A stretch of 64,000 nucleotides of DNA from an uncultured Eubacterium sp. (GTDB lineage: Bacteria; Bacillota; Clostridia; Lachnospirales; Lachnospiraceae): NCBI GenBank assembly GCA_948470065.1, contig CAOKNO010000002.1, positions 1 to 64,000 on the forward strand, read 5' to 3'. The notes under the pieces are model-generated. The model searched no databases, was not told the DNA's origin, and was given only the letters and a program-made list of their open reading frames with translations. The first letter of the stretch is position 1. Each line of letters starts with the position of its first letter. Positions 24,930-35,200 of the stretch are shown in pieces. Made by a program: the position numbers and the translations under genes.

Positions 24930-25805
24930 TTACGCTTTTGGCGGCAGTTTTTTCGCACAAGTAACCGCCAATGCGCCGGGGCCGATATGGCAGGCAACGC
25001 TTAAGGACAAGGGATCCAAAAAATCAATCGCATGGCCGGGGAATGCTTCCTGCACCTGCGCCTTAAATTCCATCGCAGATTCCAGATCCTTCGTATAGGC
25101 CATTGCGATATGCATCCCCACCCCGTCTGGATCCCCAAAACGCTTAGCCAGATCGTTTTTCACGGCTTCAATCATAATATTCTTCGCCTGCTTTACCGTC
25201 CTTGCCTTTGCAAAAGCGTCCAGCTTCTCGCCCTGGATCTGAAGCACAGGCTTCAATTTCAGCAACGTGCCAAGCGCTGCCGCCGCCGGCGTGATCCGGC
25301 CGCCTTTTTTCAGGTAATAAAGCGTATCCACCATAATATAAATGCTGGATTCAAACTTCGTGTCCTCCAAGTACGCTTTGATTTCAGCCGCGCATTTGCC
25401 GCGTTTTGCCAGTTCCACCGCATCAATCGCCGACTGCTTCTGTGTTACGGATATCCGCTGGTTGTTGACAACCTCAACCTTCCCATCGTAATCCTGCGCC
25501 AGCATAAGGGCAGTTTCACAAGAACTGCTCAAGCCGCTGGACATTGGGATATGCACAATCTCATCGTACTCTTCTAAAAGCTTGTCCCACAGATCCGTCA
25601 CATCACCCACGGCAGGCATAGAGGTAGAAATCTCTGCCTGCCCTTCTAATTTCCCATAAAACTGTTCCTGCGTCAAATCAATATTTTCAAAATACGTCGT
25701 CCCGTCAATAAAAAAGGGCATCGGTATCACGTATATCCCATATTCTTTTGCCTGATCCTGGGTAATCCCGCTATTACTGTCTGTTACTACTGCAACCGTT
25801 CCCAA
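24930..25805 (-). CDS. DegV family fatty-acid-binding protein
   Basis: The 291-residue protein has the DegV two-domain fold, with VAVVTDSNSGITQDQAKEYG at the N-terminus, the lipid-contacting TSMPAVGDVTDL segment, and GGRITPAAAALG in the middle. Family members (FakB) hold a fatty acid for phosphorylation by FakA in phospholipid synthesis. No FakA gene is adjacent. Start choice: AAGGAGG directly abuts ATG at 25814, which is too close; the TTG at 25805 is 9 nt away and is preferred. If ATG is used the protein is three residues longer. Confidence 0.9.
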   Translation of the reverse strand: MGTVAVVTDSNSGITQDQAKEYGIYVIPMPFFIDGTTYFENIDLTQEQFYGKLEGQAEISTSMPAVGDVTDLWDKLLEEYDEIVHIPMSSGLSSSCETALMLAQDYDGKVEVVNNQRISVTQKQSAIDAVELAKRGKCAAEIKAYLEDTKFESSIYIMVDTLYYLKKGGRITPAAAALGTLLKLKPVLQIQGEKLDAFAKARTVKQAKNIMIEAVKNDLAKRFGDPDGVGMHIAMAYTKDLESAMEFKAQVQEAFPGHAIDFLDPLSLSVACHIGPGALAVTCAKKLPPKA

Positions 25806-25931
25806 TCTGCTCATCCTCCTTCGGTAATAATCTTAGTATCCCTGATTTTATAATTATTATGTCCTCTCTATGCTACTCCCCGCCCAATTCCTAATTCTAT
25901 GGCATTACGCATTGGCTGTCAACAAAGTTTT

Positions 25932-26555
25932 TCAGCCTGCATCCTTCCAACGGATCTCATACGTTTCCCCAATCGCATCCCCGACGTTTTTCACATATGT
26001 TTCAAGCAGCTCCTTGGCCCGTTGCCTTCCCTGGAGCAGCAGCGTATGATCTGCCTCCGCCGTCTGCTGCATGTTCTCCTGCGCAGCTTGAAACGCTTCG
26101 GTCTGGTTCTCCGCCGTAATATCCTTCGCGCCCAACCCTTGTTTGCTGACTAGGTAAGCATCTGGATCTAGGGAATTTTCATCCACCACACAGCTTAAGA
26201 TCTTAGCCTCTGGCATAGTAATAGTAACCACATGGCCGTCAACCTCCATATCAAGATCCCCGACCTCCACGCCGACTTTTACAATCCCGGCATATTCTAC
26301 CCACAGTTCCGTATTCGTATTCCACCAAAGGATCTTATTCTCCTTCTTCAGCTTCGCTGTATTGTGGTAATAGCATTCGAGCGTTGCCAGTTCGCATATG
26401 TTCTGCATCTGCGTCAGATTGACGTCCGCATCCTTTTTGGCTGTGCCGCCCTTTTGTTCCTCTGCTTCCTTTGCCCCGCAGCCCATCCATAAGCCCGCCA
26501 AAAGAACGCATACCACAACCGCTATGTATAACCTGCCCGTTCCTCTTCGTCCCAA
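25932..26555 (-). CDS. DUF4230 lipoprotein
   Basis: The 207-residue protein has a lipoprotein signal peptide ending in LWMGC, then a DUF4230 domain (ICELATLECYYHNTAKLKKE, VGVEVGDLDMEVDGHVVTIT) and a C-terminal helix. Function of DUF4230 is not known; the domain is exported or membrane anchored in many Firmicutes. A TTG start at 26555 follows AAGGAGG by about 7 nt. It lies directly behind a second DUF4230 gene (88 bp gap), and the two probably act together at the cell surface. Confidence 0.82.
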   Translation of the reverse strand: MGRRGTGRLYIAVVVCVLLAGLWMGCGAKEAEEQKGGTAKKDADVNLTQMQNICELATLECYYHNTAKLKKENKILWWNTNTELWVEYAGIVKVGVEVGDLDMEVDGHVVTITMPEAKILSCVVDENSLDPDAYLVSKQGLGAKDITAENQTEAFQAAQENMQQTAEADHTLLLQGRQRAKELLETYVKNVGDAIGETYEIRWKDAG

Positions 26556-26643
26556 AGGGAAACCTCCTTCCTATCCTGGCCGCTTCCATGCTTCAAACGC
26601 CGCCAGAATCCTTCTATCCCATTGCCATCTATACAGCAGCGCC

Positions 26644-27261
26644 CTATTGCACCTCGAGCGTATAAGGCTCTTTTTGCTGCTCTAACAACGGCTCGATTAA
26701 AGCCTTTACCATATCCTTTGTATTCTCCTTTGCCAGGCGGATAATTTCCTGGTTCTTACTGCTCTCTTCCTTTGCATCGGCAATGCACGCTGCGTAAGCC
26801 TCGCTTGATACATTCTTTGTATCTGCTTTTTTATCGACAAACATATAATCCAGGGACGCCATATCCACAATGACGTCATGGATCTTTGTTTCCGGAAGCG
26901 TCACAACCACTTTCTTCTGGCCTTCCTCTAGCCTGATCTGGATTTCTTCCATATCAATCCCGACCTGTACTTTTGCTTCATAAGCGGCATAATATGAAAT
27001 CTGTCCTTCCTTTTCCTTATCATAAATATACGCCACGCCGTTATAGACTGCCTCATACGTAGATAAATCACTGATTTGCAGTATCTTTTCCAAGGAAGAC
27101 TCTGTGACTACTGTAATCTTCTCATGTTTCCCACGTTCCTTCTTGGGAAGATGCCCCCAGGCATACACGCCAATGCCGATCACCGCCAGCACAAGCGCCC
27201 ACATAACAAGCTTCCTTCCTATCCGGCTTGCAAAGCCTCCCTGGTTCTCTTCTCGTCCCAC
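26644..27261 (-). CDS. Membrane-anchored DUF4230 protein
   Basis: The 205-residue protein has one N-terminal transmembrane helix (VMWALVLAVIGIGVYAW) and an outside DUF4230 domain (ILQISDLSTYEAVYNGVAYI, VGIDMEEIQIRLEEGQKKVV, MASLDYMFVDKKADTKNVSS). The GTG at 27261 stands 7 nt behind AGGAGG; the ATG at 27297 lies before that site. It is paralogous to the next gene: both have the same pattern of a STYEAVY/TLECYYH segment, VGVE/VGID strand and SLDP/SLDY segment. One is membrane-spanning, the other lipidated. Confidence 0.82.
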   Translation of the reverse strand: MGREENQGGFASRIGRKLVMWALVLAVIGIGVYAWGHLPKKERGKHEKITVVTESSLEKILQISDLSTYEAVYNGVAYIYDKEKEGQISYYAAYEAKVQVGIDMEEIQIRLEEGQKKVVVTLPETKIHDVIVDMASLDYMFVDKKADTKNVSSEAYAACIADAKEESSKNQEIIRLAKENTKDMVKALIEPLLEQQKEPYTLEVQ

Positions 27262-27357
27262 TAAAATTCCTCCTATGTCCCTTCGTATGTTTTGCATACC
27301 CTCAAAACATGATTCTCTTTCCTACAAATATATGCGCTGCGCCCAAAAAAGTCAATA

Positions 27358-29061
27358 CTACAGCTTAGATATCCCTTTCCCAAACCGAACCTCACAGTCC
27401 TTCCTGTAAAACGAAACCCCATAGCAGTCAATCTTCCGGTATCCTTCGGCACGCAATTCCTCCATATACCTTTTATCATAAACCTGCTGCAACGCTTTTT
27501 CTGCGTCTTCCTCGAGAGCGTCGATGGAATCGGATACTTTCACTTCCAGGATAAACGCCCGCCCACGTAAAGATGGGCTTTTCACCATCAGATCCGAACG
27601 GCCGTTACCGGATTCACGGTTTGACCTTACCACATAATCCTGGCTCTGGCTTAAAATCCCTGCCAAAAAACCATGGAAAAAGTTTTCTGCACTATCCATA
27701 AAGCTGATCGTCCCAAATAACTGCCCATTTAATATATCCCTCATTTTTACTTCATCCCCATCTTCCATCGCATGGTACAGATCCTGGAAATTATGGTTCC
27801 TAATCTTTTCTTTCATCCAATTCAAGATTGTGGATTCATAAATAGTCAAAACCTCTGTGTTCGGGATACGGGCTTTCAAAAATACATACCGCCCTTTGAA
27901 AGACGCGCTCGCCTTCGTCAGATACCCAGTAAAATAAAGGAAATTCCACAGGTTCTCCCCATCTCCATACATATCCTCATACGTAACCTCTTCGCGCACC
28001 TTTATATCCACACCTTTGCCGCTTAAAAGCGTTTCAATCTGCTCTTTCGTCTCCCGTGTAGATCTGGCAATCAAATCCTTAACAATATCATTGGAACTGG
28101 TATTGGCCCAATATGGACGGGGGAACGCCCGGATATCTGCATAGAGATCATATAAAAAATTAATCACGCTCCAGGGATTATATACCTCTGCCTTCCCAAA
28201 CCGATAGCCGTCATACCATTCTTTCATAACTGGGAAACGGCTCTCTACGCCATAGTATTCCATCATCTGTAGCACTTCTTCCCGCGTAAACCCAAAATGC
28301 TCGCTGTAACGCTCATCTAAGACAGAAATAATCTTGATATGGTTCAGCCCAGTAAAAATACTTTCCTTAGAAACCCGCAGGCAGCCTGTAATAATAGCAA
28401 ATTGCAGGCAAAGATTCGTCTTTAAGGCAGACTCAAACAAGGAACGGATAAAATCTGCCATTTCTTTGTAAAAGCCCCGGAAATACGCATTCTCCAATGG
28501 AACATCGTATTCATCAATCAAAAGAATGGTATGCTTCCCCGTCGCCTGATACAGGCACTGGCTTAAGAATTTCAGGGAACTGGAGTAATCGTCATACCCC
28601 GCCTTCTGATCCGCGATTTCCTGGAATCTTCTCTTAGCTTCATCGCTGATCCCATCACATTCCATAACATAAGAATGCCGCTGGAACGCATCTGCAATTT
28701 CCTCCTTCAGCTTATAATATGCAGAAGAAAAGGACGGCTGCTTTGCAGATTTCAGCGTTAGGCTGATGACGGGATACCGCCCCATCTCAGCCACATACGA
28801 TCGGCCTGCTTCCATGATTCCCATATCTTGGAACAGTTCCCTATTCCGCGCGTTCTCTGCCTCGTCCCTAGTGTCCTCAAAGAAGTACTCGAGCATACTG
28901 AGATTCAGCGTCTTCCCAAAACGCCTGGGGCGGGTGAATAAGTTTACCTCCCCTTTAAAATCCAGCAGTTCTTTGATAAACATTGTTTTATCTACATAAT
29001 AATATCCATCTTCAACGATTTTCCGAAAATTATCCACTCCGATTGGCAACGCTTTTTTCAC
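27358..29061 (-). CDS. AAA-ATPase-like / PD-(D/E)XK nuclease protein
   Basis: The 567-residue protein belongs to a family abundant in Bacteroides and gut clostridia. It starts with [20 protein letters not shown], has a Walker A ([14 protein letters not shown]), a Walker B ([12 protein letters not shown]), and a C-terminal PD-(D/E)XK region with RSDLMV and [10 protein letters not shown] (Asp and Glu-x-Lys). Its role is unsettled; defence, DNA repair and mobile-element links have been proposed. A GTG at 29061 follows GGAGG by about 8 nt; an upstream in-frame start lacks such a site. No partner gene or transposon ends were seen next to it. Confidence 0.85.
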   Translation of the reverse strand: MKKALPIGVDNFRKIVEDGYYYVDKTMFIKELLDFKGEVNLFTRPRRFGKTLNLSMLEYFFEDTRDEAENARNRELFQDMGIMEAGRSYVAEMGRYPVISLTLKSAKQPSFSSAYYKLKEEIADAFQRHSYVMECDGISDEAKRRFQEIADQKAGYDDYSSSLKFLSQCLYQATGKHTILLIDEYDVPLENAYFRGFYKEMADFIRSLFESALKTNLCLQFAIITGCLRVSKESIFTGLNHIKIISVLDERYSEHFGFTREEVLQMMEYYGVESRFPVMKEWYDGYRFGKAEVYNPWSVINFLYDLYADIRAFPRPYWANTSSNDIVKDLIARSTRETKEQIETLLSGKGVDIKVREEVTYEDMYGDGENLWNFLYFTGYLTKASASFKGRYVFLKARIPNTEVLTIYESTILNWMKEKIRNHNFQDLYHAMEDGDEVKMRDILNGQLFGTISFMDSAENFFHGFLAGILSQSQDYVVRSNRESGNGRSDLMVKSPSLRGRAFILEVKVSDSIDALEEDAEKALQQVYDKRYMEELRAEGYRKIDCYGVSFYRKDCEVRFGKGISKL

Positions 29062-29223
29062 TAGCCATCCCTCCGTATTAAAATCCCATCCCAGCACATA
29101 ACCTGATTTTATTATACCCGATCCCCATCCATTCCACAACCCTGGCGGCATTCGCTAAATAATCCGCAAAAACGCGGCTGCTTGGCTAAGTGCCCTAGGG
29201 GTACATTGCTCGCGGGAATAAAA

Positions 29224-29271
29224 CGAGGGCGCCGCCCAATCATCTCTTTTGATGATTGGGCGACGCCCTCG
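29224..29271 (-). terminator. groESL intrinsic terminator
   Basis: A 21-bp stem with one mismatch and a 6-nt loop (arms 29224-29244 and 29251-29271) lies 58 bp behind groEL. On the minus strand it is followed at once by TTTTATT, as expected for Rho-independent termination. Confidence 0.9.
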
Positions 29272-29328
29272 TATCTTAGGAATTGTTCCGATATCAGTTC
29301 ATCCTACTCTGCCGTCTGGGAACCTCTC

Positions 29329-30957
<1,629 letters not shown>

Positions 30958-31076
30958 CTATCGTCTCCTTTTCCAATATACTTAAACATATGGGGCGCTT
31001 CCCAAATATCTGGTGAACGCCAGCTTCTAGTTCCCAACGGCTTTCTGCCATCCCTGCTTTGGAAATGGCGCATCCT

Positions 31077-31376
<300 letters not shown>

Positions 31377-31420
31377 TTACTGGCTCATCATTTCTATTTT
31401 ATATGATTCTATTTGTGTTA

Positions 31421-31447
31421 TTAGCACTCGTTTGTATCGAGTGCTGA
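31421..31447. promoter_or_regulatory. CIRCE element (HrcA operator)
   Basis: TTAGCACTC, 9 nt, GAGTGCTGA differs from the CIRCE consensus by one base. It lies between the groES promoter and gene, the usual place. A further half-site, TTAGCACTC at 31465-31473, overlaps the promoter -10. Confidence 0.95.
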
Positions 31448-31461
31448 TTGGCTATGTACCT

Positions 31462-31490
31462 AATTTAGCACTCTCATTTTTCTTTGTCAA
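31462..31490 (-). promoter_or_regulatory. groESL vegetative promoter
   Basis: Minus strand TTGACA (31485-31490), 17 bp, TAAATT (31462-31467). The start point would fall just before the CIRCE element. Confidence 0.75.
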
Positions 31491-31526
31491 TATCCAATTT
31501 CATTTTTAATAAAAAGTTTATATTTT

Positions 31527-32003
31527 TTACGAAGGCTTTATGGGATGCTCCTCAATATATTGTTCTAAAATTGCAGCCGCTAAATGCACCAGCTTCGGGC
31601 AGGGACGTTTCCTGTAATATTCCTCCGTCCGCTCTTGCGGGACTGGATCTTCCCGTTCCTGATCTAGCCCTAGAAGCTCCCTACATACAATCGAGCCGTT
31701 TTCCGCCTCGTAAGCCTTGGCAAGCTCCTGTATCCTTGCATAATGCTCCTTCTTCCCCTGAGCGTCCTTTGGAGCCTCGTACCCATAGAGCATGCCCGCC
31801 ACCAGGAACATGCCGCTGACCGCCCCGCACACTTCCCGCAGCCTTCCCATCCCGCCGCCAAAAGAAGAACTCAGCCTTGCCGCCTCCCTATCCTCCATCC
31901 CGTGCAGATCGGAAAATGCCAGGACAACCGCCTGTGTGCAGTTATAGCCCTTCAAAAAATTTTCTTCTGCTTTTCTCCCATATTTACTATTTTCATAATC
32001 CAT
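31527..32003 (-). CDS. C_GCAxxG_C_C family redox protein
   Basis: The 158-residue protein shows the family cysteine pattern: Cys22 in KGYNCTQAVVLAF, CGAVSG near residue 59, then single cysteines in SIVCRELLG and KRPCPKLV. Family members are small cytoplasmic proteins thought to be redox active or metal binding, frequent in anaerobes; none has a firm function. The ATG at 32003 follows AAAGGTTGGA at a long distance and is preferred because it aligns with the family N-terminus. It lies upstream of groESL, separated by that operon's promoter. Confidence 0.85.
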   Translation of the reverse strand: MDYENSKYGRKAEENFLKGYNCTQAVVLAFSDLHGMEDREAARLSSSFGGGMGRLREVCGAVSGMFLVAGMLYGYEAPKDAQGKKEHYARIQELAKAYEAENGSIVCRELLGLDQEREDPVPQERTEEYYRKRPCPKLVHLAAAILEQYIEEHPIKPS

Positions 32004-32162
32004 AGATTTTATCCAACCTTTCACTGTTCTTGCAATGATACGGCAGCTTCTCACCAATACAAATGAGAAAACCCGTTCATTATGCCTTTTACGGTGGAAT
32101 TAATTTCCAAACAGAAGTATATCATAGGAAGAGGATAAATACAAAATAATTTTATTGAAATA

Positions 32163-32196
32163 GCCCCAGAGACAAAATGGCTTTTATCCCTGGGGC
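32163..32196 (-). terminator. Terminator of the GH127 gene
   Basis: A 10-bp stem (one G-U pair; arms 32163-32172 and 32187-32196) lies 26 bp behind the stop codon. On the minus strand it is followed by TATTTC and an AT-rich stretch. Confidence 0.7.
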
Positions 32197-32222
32197 ATAT
32201 TCCCTGTAATTATGGCAAATTT

Positions 32223-35200
32223 CTACTTCTTGATCTGGACGGTTTTCTTCTGCCCTTTCCCTTTCAGCAGCTTTTTATAAGCCTTAAGCTTGCTCTTTGG
32301 CACCTTGATTACCGCCTTTGCATGGATATTCTTCCATGCGTTTTTCCCAACATTGTTGAGTTTTTTACTTTTTATGGTGATTTGTTTCAATTTCTTACAG
32401 TTGTAAAATGCTTTGCTGCCAATCTTGGTAACATTGCTCCCAACCACGGCACGTTCTATTTTCTTGCAGCCGGAAAACGCCCCGTTCCCAATTTCTGTAA
32501 CCTTAAATGATTTTCCTCCGATCTTCACCGTGGAAGGTACGTTGGCCTTTTTCAGCTTGCCCTTTACCTTCTTATCCTTCACGCCTGCCAAGGCAACGGT
32601 TCCTTTGCCCTTGATATTGGCGTTTGTGATCTTGTACTTGTAATCCCCAACCTTGTATACCTTATTCTTCTTTACGGTAATCGCAAAACTTCTGCTGACG
32701 CTCCCGGTATAGCCGCCTATTCCTGTAATCTTAACCGTAGCTGTCCCAATCTTAACGTTATTGCTGTAGCTTGCAACGTAATCCGTGCCTTTTTTCAGAA
32801 CCTTCCCGCCATAAGTGAGCGTCAGGGACGGCTGGCATTTTTTGCCCGTATAGGTTTGCGTTGGAATATTTTTGACTGCTGCTTTCGCGATGTCAATCTT
32901 TGACGTAGCCCCTTTTCTAAGCTCTTCATATCTGGCTTCCGCCGCCGTCAGCACACTGTAATTTCCTACCAGCTTCTTCTGTGCTTCGGTCAAGGCATTG
33001 TACGCAATCCTTGCCGCGTCAATCTTGCCTTTGCTCTCGGACGTATAGCTTACCGTGCCTATGTCTGCAATCTTATTTTCTGCCACCTGAGCCGCCGCCT
33101 TGTCCGCCTTGTCTTGTTCCTCTGCGTTTTTTAAATCCTCATAAGCCTTCTCAGCTTCCGTCAGCTTGTTGTAATTTTCTACCAGCTTCTTCTGCTCTTG
33201 TGTCAGCGCATCGTACGCAGCCCTTGCCGCATCAATCTTACCCTTGCATTCCGGGGTATAGCTTACCGCGCCTATGGCTGCAATCTTATCCGAAACCGCT
33301 TTGGCCATTTCATCATCTTCATTGCCCTGCGGCTCTATCATTTTCATTGAGATATCGTCAATAAAGTAAGCGAAAATCCCATCCTCTGTTGGCGCTTTCC
33401 CCGTTGCAGCTTCAAACAGGATGCTTACCTTGCTTAAATCTGCATTTGCAGGAACCGTATATTCGCCGTAAAGATTCGCCCAGTCGTTTAATTTTGCATT
33501 TTTAGAGAAAATGACTTCTTTTTTCTGGGCATTGCCTTCGCCATACAAAATAGAAACATTAAAATCTGCATTTGCAGGCGGGTTCTCGTTATGCCCCGCT
33601 CCATTTTTAAAGATTAAATAAGCGTCTATTTCATAAGTTGCGCCTGCCTTCACCTTTCCAGTGATATCCTGGAACGCGCCGGAATCTTTTCCAGTGCGGT
33701 TAATCTTCAGCGAATTGGGCGCGCTGTGGATGGTAGAATACCCCAAAGACAAGGTTGCGTCGCCATATGCCTTCCAATTGGCGTCCCCATTGATATCGCC
33801 GTTTACAATAATTTCCTCTCCTGCCTCAAGCCCATCGTCATGGATCAGTTTTAACGTATATTCCTTGTAGGTCGTATGGTCTTGTGCATACACCTTCAGC
33901 TTCTTTGTCTCTGTGCCCTCTCCCAACGGAAATCTCTGGACCTTAGCGTCATTGACCAGCGTTCCATCAATATACAAAAGGCCTGATTTATCTGCAAGCG
34001 TAAAGGAAACAGACAGCCGTTCCACAGACAGCGGCACCCGGATGGCATAACCGTCGTTTAGGACCTTCAGACGCCCTGCGGAAGGCGCTACGTCCACCAG
34101 CCTGGCATCCTTGCTGTACGCACGCGTCAGAAACAGCCCGTTGACAATACGTGCGCTTGCCTCAGTGGCGCTGCCGCTTTCAAATTTCACCCTTACCACA
34201 TCATACCGCTCAGATCCCACCGTAAGCGTCTGTGCTTTCTCTATTTCTTCGTCTGGAATCTCAAAATACTTTTTAAAGAAGGCTTCTTCCCCTGTATCAT
34301 TTTCTACAGTGTAATTGAATACCGTGTTCCCAACTGTGATTTTGACCGTTTTACCTACGTCTGCTTTTGCAAACTGGCACAGCAGGGAATTGGACGTGCT
34401 TTTATCCACCTTCATGTTATAGCTGAAATATCCGCCTGCCTTTGCCCTGCGCGTGCTGCCAAGCCCGGATACGCCTGTTTCAAATTCTGTATTGCTTTCT
34501 TCCATCTGATGTACGGCGTCGTTCTCATACTGCCCATAGCCTGGCTGGATCGAGTCGACAACTGCTTCTGCAAACCTTCCTTCTTCCTTCTCTGCCAGGA
34601 TCTTGCTTTCAGAAGAATCCTCTATGCTTTCAAAATACCAGTAAATACCATAGCGTTCTGCATTTAAGGTATTAAATGGCACAAAGGTAAGCCCTTCGCC
34701 GCCAAATACCTCTTCTGCATCCGTCCCACGGATATGAAATTCTAGCTTGCCTTCCGTTTTTACCATATGGGAGTTGATATTTTTCATAAATTCCTTCGTA
34801 CTTTCGGTTCCTTTAATCGCAAGCGTTTCTGTCCCCAAAACCTGCTTTATCGTCTTGCCATACGCCACCTCTAAGCGTACCTTCTCATTCCCTACTACCT
34901 TATATGCCGGAGCAGTCAGGTTCACGCCCGCCCCAACGGCATCGTTCCATTCTTCCGTGCCAAGCTTCGCTGCAAGAACCGTAGGGCCATACTGGAACGC
35001 ATAGACAAAATCATTGTCTGGAAGTCCATATGCGACGATTTCCATCGGATAGGCTACCTCAATCTTATCGCCATCTTTCCAAGCCCTGTTTAAGACAAGA
35101 TAGGAACCCTCTGCCGTTACATTCGCTGCTTCCCCATTAATCTTTACCGTAAGGCTTCCTGCCGCCCAATCCGGAATGCGCATCCGGATGGCAGCTTCTG

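Noticed and set aside
27358..29061. Transposon or phage gene
   Set aside because: AAA/PD-(D/E)XK proteins of this type are often multi-copy, but no inverted ends, target duplications or recombinase were seen.
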